A stretch of DNA of 64,000 nt from Paenibacillus lycopersici (GCF_010119935.1 NZ_CP048209.1:5311501-5375500); one strand, 5' to 3'. Numbered from the stretch's first letter, positions 10,475-19,799 are shown. Notes: a model not told the origin generated them from the sequence alone. Numbers and translations are program-made.

Positions 10475-11416
10475 CTAGTGAGCAAAATAGTTATCTACGA
10501 GGATGACACTGTCAGACGGGGCAAATATGCCAATGAAAGCAGCTTGTTTGATGCGGAATGACTTATAGTCTTTTATGCCAAAATTAATTTCGTCGTTTTG
10601 TGTAACCATCCGATTATAGTGAATACGGAAATCACCCATCGATTCTCTTATTCCAGAAAATTCAGAACGAGCGCGAGCCGGCATCCCTTTTTCCAGCACA
10701 TAGAAACTGCGCCCCATGACACCTTTATCATTCGTTACAGATCGCGTAACTTCTTCGCCGTTAAAGTATGCGAGATCCATTCGGTAGTAGATATCCCCTG
10801 CAATTTCTAGCGGAAAATCCATTTCTTCAATGATTCTTGCCGTTGTCTTCTTCGGACTGAAACCATCGTTGATAATCAATTGCCCTTGTTTGCCTTTGAA
10901 GTAATCCAGGTACGGTTTAATGTCCACCGCTTTTAATACATCTTCAAGCTTCGGAACAGTTCGACTGCCGATCCAGACAAACCGGCTTACATTATCCCAC
11001 TCCACCGCAACCCCAAGCCCCTCGCTCACCACGCGCAGCGGAACCAGCGTCCGTCCCTTCACGACCTTCACCGGCACGGGCAGCTTGGTCGTCTTCCCGT
11101 TAATCGTTGCCGCCGATTCTCCGATCGTAAGCGCAAGCGTACTCTTCCCTTTAACAATGCTGATCTTCTTCCCTGTCAGCGTCAGCTTGCCGCCGAGCTT
11201 ATCCGATACGACGCGCAGCGGAACAAGCGTTGTACCATTCACGGACTCAGGCTGTACATCGCTCGGGAGCTGGCGCGCATTGTAGAGCAGCTTAATCGGC
11301 ATATCCGCTTTTGGCTGCGATTTCGCAGCAGCAGTGGCCGCTCCGCCACCGCTCAAACTTCCTGCAAGCATAACTACAGCCGCGACTGCCGGCACCCAAT
11401 GGTTCATTTTCATCAT
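10475..11416 (-). CDS. Secreted copper-amine-oxidase-type stalk-domain protein
   Basis: This 313-residue protein has an N-terminal signal peptide (MMKMNHWVPAVAAVVMLAGS...). Residues about 38-155 contain two copies of the stalk motif, 'GTTLVPLRVVSDKLG' and 'GRTLVPLRVVSEGLG' with '...VEWDN', which defines the Cu_amine_oxidN1 family common in Paenibacillus secreted proteins. This domain is a scaffold and not a catalytic oxidase. The C-terminal 150 residues ('YYRMDLAYFNGEEVTRSV') match nothing I know. AAGGAGGG precedes a tandem ATGATG, so the start may be 11416 or 11413. It is the first gene of a two-gene unit with the giant surface protein, suggesting a joint role at the cell surface. Confidence 0.85.
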   Translation of the reverse strand: MMKMNHWVPAVAAVVMLAGSLSGGGAATAAAKSQPKADMPIKLLYNARQLPSDVQPESVNGTTLVPLRVVSDKLGGKLTLTGKKISIVKGKSTLALTIGESAATINGKTTKLPVPVKVVKGRTLVPLRVVSEGLGVAVEWDNVSRFVWIGSRTVPKLEDVLKAVDIKPYLDYFKGKQGQLIINDGFSPKKTTARIIEEMDFPLEIAGDIYYRMDLAYFNGEEVTRSVTNDKGVMGRSFYVLEKGMPARARSEFSGIRESMGDFRIHYNRMVTQNDEINFGIKDYKSFRIKQAAFIGIFAPSDSVILVDNYFAH

Positions 11417-11621
11417 TAAACCCTCCTTAGTATTGTTTATTGCGGACCGATGCCGCCAATGAGATTCCCTGGTATCAACCTTCTTTTATGCTTCACGCGT
11501 ATGGTTCCATAGACTCAGATAACCAACATATTTTACCATCGTTTACTAGATTTCGACGATACCTGCCGCGCTTAAGAATCGCCAAAGATTCTCTTCCCGC
11601 GCGCGACACATGCTGCAAGCA

Positions 11622-11676
11622 CAAAAAAGCACCCGCATGCAAGCTGAATAAAACCAGCCTGCAAACAGGTGCTTCC
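11622..11676 (-). terminator. Intrinsic terminator after the glycosyltransferase gene
   Basis: On the minus strand GAAGCACCTG pairs with CGGGTGCTT, with an inner stem TGCAGGCTG/CAGCTTGCA, and TTTTTT follows. It lies 110 bases beyond the stop of the glycosyltransferase gene. Confidence 0.85.
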
Positions 11677-11786
11677 TGCTGCAACAGTTTCCATTTCGTC
11701 CCAAAAACTAGTTTCATTTTACGGTAAACGCCGACAACTTTCAAGCTTTTTCTTATAAACCGGTATCTATTATTCCGTCATGTCTG

Positions 11787-12941
11787 TCACAAAGGCTCCG
11801 ATAGGAGCTGCAGCCAGCGGTTCGCGGAATGCTGCCACGTGAAGTGCTGCTCCACCCGAATTCGGCTTTGCCGGCCCATTTCCTGACGCAGCCGGTCGTC
11901 GCATAAGAGCTCCAGCAGCCGCGCGCGCAGCTCGGGAACTACATGCTCGGGGTCGACCATATACCCCGTCACGCCGTGCTCGATGATCTCCTTCATACCG
12001 CCCGCGCGGGTTGCCACGACAGGCAGGCCGCAGGCCATCGCCTCCACGTTGACGAGCCCGAACGCTTCGCGGCTGCCGGACGGGACGACCGCGACATCGG
12101 CAGCCAGGAACCAGCTCGGCACCTCGGAGTAGGGGACGTAGGGAACAAACGTCACATGCCCCTTCATTTTGTGCCCCAGCCGGTGGAGCTTGCGGACGTA
12201 GGGCGTTGTCCGGCGCGAGCCGTAGAACGCTCCTCCGACGATGACGAGCAGCACCGACGGATGCGCTTGAATGAGCTGCGGCATCAGCTTGAGCAGATGA
12301 TGCACGCCTTTGATCTCCTGCAGGCGGCCCATGAAGAGCACGACGCTGCGCCCGAGCCATTTGCGCTTCGTGCGAAGCTCCGCCCGCAGCATCGCTCCGG
12401 CGGCCGAATACTGCGAGGGGAAGCGCTCGACGTCCACCCCGGGGTAAACGACCCGCAGCTTATTCGCGCACTGAGGTACGCGTCTCGCCGCATCCTCTCG
12501 CAGAAACTCACTATTGACGATAATGCGGTCGGCCGCATGAAAACAGCGGGCCAGCGTCTGCACCGGAATTGCCCGCTCCCGAATGAACGTGTTGGAATGC
12601 AGGCTCAGCCACACGGATCGGTTCGGCTGTGACTGCTTCAGCTTGAGCACATAACGGGGGCGGTTCTCGATTTGCAGCACGTCGGGCCGAAGCTTGCTGA
12701 CCGAGCGTCTTACGCATTGAATGTACCGCTGCTTGCTTGCCGCCGGGAACCGCTCGATCGCCGCGCCGCCCACCTGTCCACGCTTGCCGAGCGAACGGCT
12801 GATACGCCCGTATATATGCGCTTCGACATGCGGAACGAGCAGCGGCACGGTTTTCTCCACGACACGCTCGACAGAGCTGCTGTTCGGGGACGGCAGGGGA
12901 AACGTACCCGGCGTCACAAATGCGATTTTGAGTTTATCCAT
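11787..12941 (-). CDS. Family 4 glycosyltransferase (GT-B fold), CotSA-like
   Basis: The 384-residue protein is a retaining GT-B glycosyltransferase. The N-terminal acceptor domain begins 'KIAFVTPGTFPLPSPNSSSVE'. The C-terminal donor domain has 'VLFMGRLQEIKGVHHLL' and the E-x7-E signature in 'EAFGLVNVEAMACGLPVVA', followed by 'GGMKEIIEHGVTGYMVDPE'. It would transfer a sugar from a nucleotide-activated donor in the cytoplasm. The opening and size resemble CotSA/YtxN-type proteins found with Bacillus spore-coat genes, but no coat gene is adjacent here, so that link is tentative. Start ATG 12941 is preceded by GAGAGGCGG. Its own strong terminator lies downstream. Confidence 0.85.
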   Translation of the reverse strand: MDKLKIAFVTPGTFPLPSPNSSSVERVVEKTVPLLVPHVEAHIYGRISRSLGKRGQVGGAAIERFPAASKQRYIQCVRRSVSKLRPDVLQIENRPRYVLKLKQSQPNRSVWLSLHSNTFIRERAIPVQTLARCFHAADRIIVNSEFLREDAARRVPQCANKLRVVYPGVDVERFPSQYSAAGAMLRAELRTKRKWLGRSVVLFMGRLQEIKGVHHLLKLMPQLIQAHPSVLLVIVGGAFYGSRRTTPYVRKLHRLGHKMKGHVTFVPYVPYSEVPSWFLAADVAVVPSGSREAFGLVNVEAMACGLPVVATRAGGMKEIIEHGVTGYMVDPEHVVPELRARLLELLCDDRLRQEMGRQSRIRVEQHFTWQHSANRWLQLLSEPL

Positions 12942-13048
12942 GGCGCGCAGACCGCCTCTCCAGATAGAAAATGTCTGTTACAGCATACGCCGCAATGCCA
13001 AGCCGGCAACCGCCATCTGCCTGATTCTCCGCGCTCACGCTCGCCCAA

Positions 13049-13339
13049 CTATTTGTCCCGCGCCCACAGCTGGGCCAGCAGCAGGCTGAGGCCATAAGGC
13101 CCCAAATACCCGCCGCAGATCAGAAAAAGCGGCCGCAGCAATATCTCGTGCACCTGCGTCATGAACACCGTATCGTCCAGCAGCGTCTTCAAGACGGCAC
13201 GCGCCGTTTCCGCAAAAAAGATCATGTACGCCGCAGCGCCCAAAAGATCCAGCAGCCGCCTGGCGGCAGGGAACGCCGCTCTCAGCCAAGTCAGCAGCGC
13301 GCCGCCTGCGAGGGCGGCAAGCAGTATCAAGCCCATCAT
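13049..13339 (-). CDS. Small hypothetical membrane protein
   Basis: This 96-residue protein has two or three hydrophobic segments (residues about 2-20, 32-50 and 70-90) and a short basic tail, WARDK. GAGGTGA lies six bases before ATG 13339; an ATG three bases inside is an alternative. I do not recognise a family. It lies head-to-head with the phosphatidylserine decarboxylase gene with a 149-base gap, so a membrane-lipid role is conceivable but unsupported. Confidence 0.6.
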   Translation of the reverse strand: MMGLILLAALAGGALLTWLRAAFPAARRLLDLLGAAAYMIFFAETARAVLKTLLDDTVFMTQVHEILLRPLFLICGGYLGPYGLSLLLAQLWARDK

Positions 13340-13488
13340 CGCATATCACCTCATCCCCACTATTCGCCAACGCTGCGCGCCTTAAACCTGTGGGAATGTA
13401 TTCTATTGATAATTGCTCCACGATATGTCAAACTAGTCCCAGACCATCTAGACCTGCCCCTAATCAAGAGAGGACGTGAACTACCGGC

Positions 13489-14277
13489 ATGACCAAATGG
13501 CTGCTCCGATCCATGACCGAGCTCAGCTCGCGCAAATGGATTTCGCGCATAACGGGCCGCTTCGCGCAGTCGCCCGCCAGCCGGCGTTTTATTCCGAGGT
13601 TCGCCCGCATGTACGGCATCGCCGTCCAGGAAGCCGAGAAACCGCTGCATGAATATAGCACGCTGAACGAATTTTTCACGAGACGCCTGAAGCCCGGTTC
13701 AAGGCCCGTCAACGCGGAGCCGAGCACGCTTGTCAGCCCGGTCGACGCGCTGATTACTGGCTGCGGCCCGATCGAGCAGGGAACCATCCTGAACGTCAAA
13801 GGGCAGGATTATACGATCGAGGAGCTGCTGAACCACTCGCCGCGTACGGAGAATTACAAGAATGGCTACTATATCGTCCTTTACTTAAGTCCCACCGATT
13901 ATCACCGCATACATACGCCTATCGCCGGCACGGTCGTGGAACGCGAGCATGTGCCGGGCAAAGTATATCCCGTCAACGACTTCGGCCTCCGCCACATGCG
14001 CCGGGTGCTTAGCCGCAACGAACGGCTGATCACGTACATGCGCCATGCGAACGCGGAGACGGCCATCGTCAAGGTCGGCGCCATGAACGTCAGCAGCATC
14101 CAATACGTGCTGCCGCTGCGCGACAAGCTGGAACGGGGCGACGATCTCGCCTATTTCGAATTCGGCTCCACCGTCGTGCTGCTGACCGAGGACGACAGCT
14201 TCTACCCGCGCGTCGATTTGAAGACCGGCTTGAAAGTGCGCATGGGCGAGAAGCTCGGCACGCTGGCCGAACATTAG
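13489..14277 (+). CDS. psd: Phosphatidylserine decarboxylase proenzyme
   Basis: The 262-residue proenzyme converts phosphatidylserine to phosphatidylethanolamine at the membrane. Its features are the family's Asp at residue 86 ('SPVDALITG'), His 139/142 in 'DYHRIHTPIAG', and an FGST motif at residues 225-228. In this family self-cleavage between Gly and Ser creates the pyruvoyl cofactor; here FGST stands in place of the more usual LGST. Length is normal for the short Firmicute form. It is a single-gene unit with a terminator 17 bases after the stop; no pssA gene is adjacent. Confidence 0.95.
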   Translation: MTKWLLRSMTELSSRKWISRITGRFAQSPASRRFIPRFARMYGIAVQEAEKPLHEYSTLNEFFTRRLKPGSRPVNAEPSTLVSPVDALITGCGPIEQGTILNVKGQDYTIEELLNHSPRTENYKNGYYIVLYLSPTDYHRIHTPIAGTVVEREHVPGKVYPVNDFGLRHMRRVLSRNERLITYMRHANAETAIVKVGAMNVSSIQYVLPLRDKLERGDDLAYFEFGSTVVLLTEDDSFYPRVDLKTGLKVRMGEKLGTLAEH

Positions 14278-14293
14278 CGTTCAACCTCGAATA

Positions 14294-14330
14294 AACCGTC
14301 AAGCTCCCAGAGCTTGACGGTTTCTTTTAT
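14294..14330. terminator. Terminator between convergent psd and phosphotransferase genes
   Basis: A perfect 14-base stem (AAACCGTCAAGCTC with GAGCTTGACGGTTT) closes a CCA loop and is followed on the plus strand by CTTTTA. It sits 7 bases before the end of the convergent minus-strand gene, so it may serve both. Confidence 0.85.
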
Positions 14331-14336
14331 GCCTTC

Positions 14337-15104
14337 CTATTCGCCTGCGGCGTTCAAGCCGGGAGCCGTACGCAATTCGTCCGGACATTCGCCCGCCCTG
14401 GCTGCGATAATGACGGATAGATAGTCCTGGATTTCCTCGCGGGCAACCTGCATTTCGTTAAGATAGCACTCGGCCAGCGTCTTCTTCATCCGCAGCAACG
14501 ATGCTCGATCCGAATCTGCCGGAACGGGCGTATATTCGACCAGAAACACGGATCTGGCAACATCGTACAGCCGGTCGCCTTGGCATAGGTTCATGAAGTC
14601 GATTACCGTCGTTTGCCCGCCGGACAGCAGGATGTTGCCCGGATGAAAATCGCCATGACAGAGCGTGTCTCCATCCTTCAATCGTGCCAGCAGCTCCAGC
14701 GCGCGGTCCCGTTCCGCTGCATGCAGCGATGCTGCGTTAGCCAAGTGCTCGCTCAGGAACGATTTGTAGTCCGGTACACGGCTGACGCTGTGCTGAAGGA
14801 TCGTCTGGTGCAGCCTGGCCATCTGCGACGCGCATTCCTGGAGGTCGCCGGTTCGCAACACCCAATCCAGCAGCGATTCGCCCTCCACTTTGTCATAGAC
14901 AATCCCCGTTTGCTCCTCGCAACGAATGATTTCATAGGCCTTGGGCTTCGCGAAGCTCAGCTCATTGACTGCGCAGGCGTTGAGAAATTCCCGCTCAACC
15001 GCCTGCACAGGGTAGCCCTTGCGAAAAAGCTTAAGCACCTTGCCTGCTTCCCATTCGTAAACGGTTGCCGTATTGCCCTCGCCGATGCGTTGCCGATCCT
15101 TCAA
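14337..15104 (-). CDS. Aminoglycoside-phosphotransferase-family kinase
   Basis: The 255-residue protein has a kinase-like fold. The N-terminal part 'IGEGNTATVYEWEAGKVLKLF' is a glycine-rich loop plus catalytic lysine. The catalytic loop is 'LCHGDFHPGNILL' at about 163-175, and 'VIDFMNL' stands where the metal-binding IDF[DE] is usual, with Met-Asn after Phe. It presumably phosphorylates a small molecule; the substrate cannot be read from sequence, and it should not be taken as proof of aminoglycoside resistance. It starts 17 bases after the DEAD-box helicase stop and is probably co-transcribed with it. Confidence 0.8.
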   Translation of the reverse strand: MKDRQRIGEGNTATVYEWEAGKVLKLFRKGYPVQAVEREFLNACAVNELSFAKPKAYEIIRCEEQTGIVYDKVEGESLLDWVLRTGDLQECASQMARLHQTILQHSVSRVPDYKSFLSEHLANAASLHAAERDRALELLARLKDGDTLCHGDFHPGNILLSGGQTTVIDFMNLCQGDRLYDVARSVFLVEYTPVPADSDRASLLRMKKTLAECYLNEMQVAREEIQDYLSVIIAARAGECPDELRTAPGLNAAGE

Positions 15105-15121
15105 TGGCGTCGCCTCCCTAT

Positions 15122-16486
15122 TTACTTGCCAGCTTGCGGACGTCTTCTGCGATGGCGGTGTCCGTTGGAGCCGCCGTTTGCTCCTCCGCTGCCGGCAGAT
15201 TCGCGCCCGCTGCCGCCGCGAGAGCCGCGTGCCGCGCCCGTTCCGGCCGGCGCACTGCCGGCCTTGGCCGCCCCGACCGGCGCACTGCCGGGCTTCGCCG
15301 CGCCGACCGCCGCCGGAGCAGGCTCCTCCGTCTGGCCCAGCGGATACGGGTGGTCCTTGATTACCGGAATCTTCCGTTTGATCAGCTTCTCGATATCCTT
15401 CAAATATGGAATTTCTTCCTGCTCGCAGAACGAAATGGCGATTCCGCTCAGCCCCGCCCGTCCGGTGCGGCCGATCCGATGCACGTAGGTCTCCGGAATA
15501 TTCGGCAGATTGAAATTAATGACATGCGACAGCTCGTCGATGTCAATCCCCCGGGCCGCGATGTCCGTCGCCACCAGCAGGCGCGTCGTGCCGTTCTTGA
15601 AATTGTTCAGCGCCGTCTGGCGGGCGGTCTGCGACTTGTCGCCGTGAATCGCCTGCGCGGAAATATGCGCCTTGGTCAAGCCGCGAACGACCCGGTCCGC
15701 GCCGCGCTTCGTACGGGTGAACACGAGCGCGCTGCTGATCGACTTGTCCTGCATCAGATCGATCAGGAGCGACAGCTTGTTCGGCTTATCCACGAAATAG
15801 AGCGATTGCTGAATGCGCTCCGCGGTCGAGGAGACGGGCGTGATTTCGATTTTCACCGGATCGGTCAGCAACGAGTCCACCAGCGACTTGATCTCATTCG
15901 GCATCGTCGCCGAGAAGAACAGCGTCTGCCGTTTGGCGGGAAGCTTCGCAATGATCCGCTTCATATCATGAATGAAGCCCATATCGAGCATACGGTCGGC
16001 TTCATCCAGCACGAGAATCTGCACATGCCGCAGATCCGCGTACCCTTGATTCATCAGATCGATCAATCGGCCGGGCGTCGCGATCAGAATATCCATGCCT
16101 TGCGCGAGCTCCTGCTCCTGCGCCTTCTGCGAGACGCCGCCTACGATGACGGTGCTGCGCAGATTCAAGAAGCGGCCGTACGCTTTGCAATTATCGGCAA
16201 TCTGGATCGCCAGCTCCCTCGTCGGCGTCAATATCAGCGAACGAATGACGCGCTTGCCGCTCGGACGCTCCTGTTTCGCGCTCAGCCGCTGGAGGATCGG
16301 CAGCAGGAACGCCGCCGTCTTGCCGGTTCCCGTCTGGGCGCAGCCGAATAGGTCGCGGCCCGCCAGCACCGGCGGAATCGCCTGCGTTTGAATCGGCGTC
16401 GGCTGCGTATAATTTTCCTTGGCCATTGCCTTGAGAATGGCGGGAATCAGTTGCAATTGTTCGAATGTCATCAATTCTGCTGTCAT
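15122..16486 (-). CDS. DEAD-box ATP-dependent RNA helicase, RhlE-like
   Basis: The 454-residue helicase carries the complete motif set: Q motif '[10 protein letters not shown]', Walker A 'AQTGTGKT', 'PTRELAIQI', 'TPGRLIDL', DEAD, SAT, '[10 protein letters not shown]' and '[10 protein letters not shown]'. After the two RecA-like domains (to about residue 370) comes a variable Ala/Gly/Arg tail ending '[13 protein letters not shown]', typical of RNA-binding extensions. It unwinds short RNA duplexes in ribosome assembly or mRNA decay. Start ATG 16486 has AAGGAGA five bases upstream; a longer in-frame opening to 16528 lacks a ribosome site. Confidence 0.93.
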   Translation of the reverse strand: MTAELMTFEQLQLIPAILKAMAKENYTQPTPIQTQAIPPVLAGRDLFGCAQTGTGKTAAFLLPILQRLSAKQERPSGKRVIRSLILTPTRELAIQIADNCKAYGRFLNLRSTVIVGGVSQKAQEQELAQGMDILIATPGRLIDLMNQGYADLRHVQILVLDEADRMLDMGFIHDMKRIIAKLPAKRQTLFFSATMPNEIKSLVDSLLTDPVKIEITPVSSTAERIQQSLYFVDKPNKLSLLIDLMQDKSISSALVFTRTKRGADRVVRGLTKAHISAQAIHGDKSQTARQTALNNFKNGTTRLLVATDIAARGIDIDELSHVINFNLPNIPETYVHRIGRTGRAGLSGIAISFCEQEEIPYLKDIEKLIKRKIPVIKDHPYPLGQTEEPAPAAVGAAKPGSAPVGAAKAGSAPAGTGAARGSRGGSGRESAGSGGANGGSNGHRHRRRRPQAGK

Positions 16487-16651
16487 AAGTTCTCCTTCGT
16501 TCAGCCGCCGTCGATGCGGGGCCTCCATATAGCATTATACATCAAATGAAGCGCGAGGCCGTTCCAAATCGTTCACGAAGATCGTCGCCATGCTTTACCA
16601 GGCAAGAATTACCGCATTCTTGCCGTCCATGGCTGCCGGTCCAACCTTCCG

Positions 16652-18142
16652 CTAGTCCCTTATTCCCCGGCAAACCCGCTCGATAATCGCCCCGCCTTCG
16701 GCAATCTGCTCCTCGCGCAAATGAGCGAAGCCGAACAGCGCCGTTCGCCGCGGCGCGGCGCCTTCCCATAACGAGTCGCCGACCGACCAGCTCACGCCTT
16801 CCCGGCCGCAGCGCTCCCGCAGCCGTGCATACGTCCCGGCCTCACCCAGCCACTCGGCGTACATATGCAGCCCGGCGTCGGCGGGCACGAAGCGGAACCA
16901 TAGCGCAAGCCGCGCCTCCACCTCGTCCCGGAACGCCCGCAGCCGGCGCCCGATAATCCGCTTCATACGCCTGACATGCTTGGCGTATGCGCCGCTTGCA
17001 ATGAAATGCGCCATCGCCCGCTGTTCGATCAGCGCCGCCGGATGCGGCTCCAGCAAAGCCTTGGCCAGCCGAAACGGCTCCCGCAGCGCATCCGGCAGCA
17101 CGACATAGCCGAGCCGCAGGTCCACGAACATCGTCTTCGAGAACGTGCCGATATAGACGACCCGCTCCTCGCGGTCCAGCGCCTTCAGCGGCTCGACCGG
17201 CCGCCCGCCCCAGCGCAGCTCGCTGTCGTAGTCGTCCTCGATGATGACGGCGCCGTGACGCGACGCCCAGGCCAGCAGCTCGGCCCTGCGCGCCGCGGAC
17301 AGCACGGCGCCCGTCGGAAACTGCCGGGTCGGCGTTACGAGCAGCAGCCGGGCGTCCCAATCTTCCGGCACGATCCCGTGATCGTCGACCGCCGCGTTAT
17401 GCAGCACGCCTCCCTGCGAAACAATGGCGCGCTTGATGCCGGCGTAGCACGGATTTTCGACCGCGACGGGCATGCCGGGCTCGACCAGCAGCATCGTCAG
17501 CAGCGCGATCGCCTGCATGGAGCCGTTCGTGATGAACACATTGTCGGCGCTTGCCCGAATGCCCCGCTCGCGCCGCAGGTCGCGCGCGATGGCCTCCCGC
17601 AGCGGCAGATGGCCCTCCACGGGCGTCGTAATCGCCGGGAATGCCGCCATCATGTCGCGAATCTCCGCATGCATCGCGGATTTCCACGCTTCCGTGGGGA
17701 ACAGCTCCGCATCCGTTTCCTTGAGCCGGAAGCTGATCCGTTCCCGAATACCGTCCTTCGGCAGCGGCGGATGCTGCTCGATGTAGCTGAACCGCGCCTT
17801 CCCCGCCACGAGCCGGTCGCCCCACGCCGACAGGACAAGCGGCGCCGCGCCCGCGCCGCTTGCGATGCCGCTGCCTTGCAGCGAGGCGCCCGACGCCACG
17901 AAGGTGCCGCTGCCGCCCTCGGCCCGGGCAAAGCCTTCCGCGATCAGCATATCGTAGGCGGCATTCACGGAACCGCGCGACAGCCCGTACAGCTCCGCGA
18001 GCTTTCGGCTGGACGGCAGCCGGGTTCCGCCGCTCAGCATCCCGCTGACGATCGCGTCCCGCAGCGACTGGTACAACGCCTCCGTCTTGCGCCCCAGCTC
18101 GCCGTAATACCGTTCGTATGCAATGCGAAAATCCAAATCCAT
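16652..18142 (-). CDS. MocR/PdxR-type GntR regulator fused to an aminotransferase-like domain
   Basis: The 496-residue protein has a GntR winged helix at residues about 15-80 ('LPSSRKLAELYGLSRGSVNAAYDMLIAEGF') and a fold-type-I aminotransferase domain from about 130. That domain retains 'FITNGSMQAIALL', 'NPCYAG', 'EDDYDSELRW' and the PLP lysine in 'TFSKTMF'. MocR proteins are PLP-sensing transcription factors. ATG 18142 is chosen because GGGAGG lies eight bases upstream; the frame extends to a TTG at 18199 next to the predicted transcription start. It is transcribed divergently from a PNPOx-like flavoprotein gene, the usual relationship of a MocR regulator with its target. Confidence 0.9.
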   Translation of the reverse strand: MDLDFRIAYERYYGELGRKTEALYQSLRDAIVSGMLSGGTRLPSSRKLAELYGLSRGSVNAAYDMLIAEGFARAEGGSGTFVASGASLQGSGIASGAGAAPLVLSAWGDRLVAGKARFSYIEQHPPLPKDGIRERISFRLKETDAELFPTEAWKSAMHAEIRDMMAAFPAITTPVEGHLPLREAIARDLRRERGIRASADNVFITNGSMQAIALLTMLLVEPGMPVAVENPCYAGIKRAIVSQGGVLHNAAVDDHGIVPEDWDARLLLVTPTRQFPTGAVLSAARRAELLAWASRHGAVIIEDDYDSELRWGGRPVEPLKALDREERVVYIGTFSKTMFVDLRLGYVVLPDALREPFRLAKALLEPHPAALIEQRAMAHFIASGAYAKHVRRMKRIIGRRLRAFRDEVEARLALWFRFVPADAGLHMYAEWLGEAGTYARLRERCGREGVSWSVGDSLWEGAAPRRTALFGFAHLREEQIAEGGAIIERVCRGIRD

Positions 18143-18207
18143 TCCTGCCGCCTCCCGCCAATAGTCCCGCCAGTCCCGTTCAATCTCAAAGCGGCTCAAT
18201 AAAACTA

Positions 18208-18235
18208 ATCATAATTGGATCTTTTGAGTTGTCAA
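18208..18235 (-). promoter_or_regulatory. Sigma-A promoter of the mocR-type gene
   Basis: On the minus strand a perfect TTGACA (18230-18235), a 16-base spacer and TATGAT (18208-18213) give a strong vegetative promoter. It lies in the 141-base divergent region, so a MocR operator is expected to overlap it. Confidence 0.75.
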
Positions 18236-18283
18236 TGCGCGCGTTATGCTAGGAGCTATTAATCGCCAATGGAGGTCGTTACG

Positions 18284-18922
18284 ATGCGTAGAGCGGAATT
18301 CGAAGTCAATGCGGATGCGAATCCGGAGGAAATAACAAGGTTCATGGAAGAAATGAGCTTCGGCTTCCTGGGCACCGTCGCGGCTGACGGTTCGCCGTCG
18401 ATGACGCCGCTCAATTTCGTGTATGTCGACGGCAGCATCTATTTCCACGGCAGCCGGATCGGCGAGAAAATGACGCAGCTGAAAGCCAACGAGCGAGTTA
18501 CCTTCATGGCCGCGAAGGAGTATGCGATCATCCCTTCCTACTTCAGCGATCCGCTGCTGGCCTGCCCGGCGACGGCTTACTTCAAATCGGTTCGGGTGGA
18601 CGGACATGCCGTCGTGGTAGACGATCCGCGGGAAAAGGCCGCCGCGCTGGAGGCGCTCATGCGCAAGCTGCAGCCGGAAGGCGGCTACAAGACGATCGAT
18701 GCGTCGGATCCCGATTACATCCCCCGGCTGAAAGGCGTAGCCGTCGTCCGCATCGACGCGGACCGCGTCAGCGGGAAGTTCAAGTTCGGCCAGAACCTCA
18801 AACAGGCGGAGCGCGATTCGATTACGACGCAGCTCGCGGATCGCGGCCTGCCCATGGATGCGGACACGATCGCGCTCATGAAGCAATTTTGCCCGCACGC
18901 TCAAAAACCGGTCGGCGACTAG
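18284..18922 (+). CDS. Pyridoxamine 5'-phosphate oxidase-like FMN-binding split-barrel protein
   Basis: The 212-residue protein opens 'FEVNADANPEEITRFMEEMSFGFLGTVAADGSPSMTPLNFVYVDGSIYFHGS', the flavin-binding split beta-barrel of the PNPOx/NimA-like family. Members bind FMN, F420 or heme and act as small-molecule reductases or oxidases. It is not a canonical PdxH, lacking that family's C-terminal signature. ATG 18284 has GGAGGT seven bases upstream. Divergence from a MocR-type PLP sensor suggests vitamin B6-responsive expression, by inference. A terminator overlaps its stop. Confidence 0.85.
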   Translation: MRRAEFEVNADANPEEITRFMEEMSFGFLGTVAADGSPSMTPLNFVYVDGSIYFHGSRIGEKMTQLKANERVTFMAAKEYAIIPSYFSDPLLACPATAYFKSVRVDGHAVVVDDPREKAAALEALMRKLQPEGGYKTIDASDPDYIPRLKGVAVVRIDADRVSGKFKFGQNLKQAERDSITTQLADRGLPMDADTIALMKQFCPHAQKPVGD

Positions 18923-18943
18923 ACGCTGACCGGTTCTTTTTCT
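18906..18943 (+). terminator. Terminator overlapping the end of the PNPOx-like gene
   Basis: AACCGGTC pairs with GACCGGTT across a 14-base loop, followed by CTTTTTCT. The 5' arm lies inside the last codons of the gene. Confidence 0.75.
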
Positions 18944-19010
18944 ATCTATGCCTTATGATATGATTTATGGCGCCGTACGCGCCGTTTGCCATTCGCCATC
19001 CCTCGGCGGG

Positions 19011-19799
19011 CTACCTGATCTCCGACGGGTTCTTGCCCGTATACTGCTTGAACTGCCGGCTGAAGAAGAAAATATCGCGATACCCGAGCGCGTCGGCGAC
19101 CTCCGTCACGTTCATGCCGGCATGCATGAGCAGATGCTGCGCCCGTTCGATCCGCTTCCGGATCATGTACGACTGGACCGACGAGCCGATCAATTCCTTG
19201 AATTTGATGGAGAAGTACCGCGGCGACAGCTGGGCGCGCTGCGCCAAATCCTCGACGCGGTGCGCGATGCTCGGGTTCTGATGGATGTAGTTGGCGATTT
19301 CGTGGATCGCCTCCGTCAGCTGGTTGCTCGCCTTGCGCTCTTCGCTGGGGCCTTCCTGGTCGACGCGGAGCAGATGAATCATGAGCTGCTTCAGGATGAG
19401 CTGCGCCTCTTCCTCCGCCGCATACGTTTTGACAAGGAACAGACGGACATAACGGGAGAGAAGGTATTCGAAATCGACGGTTTCGTGCAGCAGCCGATAA
19501 GGCTGGGGAATGTGCTCGACCGGCTCCGAGACGTCAAAGTGGATGTACGTGAGCACAAGCGGCTTCTGCGGGTTATGCGTGGCGCTCGTATGGTCGCCCG
19601 GGCGAAACAGGAAACAGCTGCCCTTGCTTACGGGCACCGGCACGCCGTTCAGCATCACTTCCCCGACGCCGCTCCATACGTAGAACAAATCGTAATTGGC
19701 GAGCGGCTTCTCGCGCTTGGCCCATTTCCAACCCGGCTCGCAGACGATTTTGGCGAACGCGGACTTTAATTCGAACGATGTCGGCGAACAGTGCAGCAT
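19011..19799 (-). CDS. AraC-family transcriptional regulator with cupin sensor
   Basis: The 262-residue protein has an N-terminal cupin-like sensor at about 10-100 ('GSCFLFRPGDHTSATH') and a C-terminal pair of helix-turn-helix motifs at 165-262 ('RVEDLAQRAQLSPRYFSIKFKE', 'NVTEVADALGYRDIFFFSRQFK'). Family members typically control sugar or polysaccharide utilisation in Paenibacillus. Its target is not evident: the neighbour is a divergent aminotransferase gene 239 bases away. Start ATG 19799. Confidence 0.9.
   Translation of the reverse strand: MLHCSPTSFELKSAFAKIVCEPGWKWAKREKPLANYDLFYVWSGVGEVMLNGVPVPVSKGSCFLFRPGDHTSATHNPQKPLVLTYIHFDVSEPVEHIPQPYRLLHETVDFEYLLSRYVRLFLVKTYAAEEEAQLILKQLMIHLLRVDQEGPSEERKASNQLTEAIHEIANYIHQNPSIAHRVEDLAQRAQLSPRYFSIKFKELIGSSVQSYMIRKRIERAQHLLMHAGMNVTEVADALGYRDIFFFSRQFKQYTGKNPSEIR

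Noticed and set aside
15065-16351. 428-residue plus-strand frame
   Set aside because: Antisense to the DEAD-box helicase, which carries all family motifs. It is rich in Arg/His and without a recognisable domain.
16976-18202. 408-residue plus-strand frame
   Set aside because: Antisense shadow of the MocR-type gene; no domain or ribosome site.
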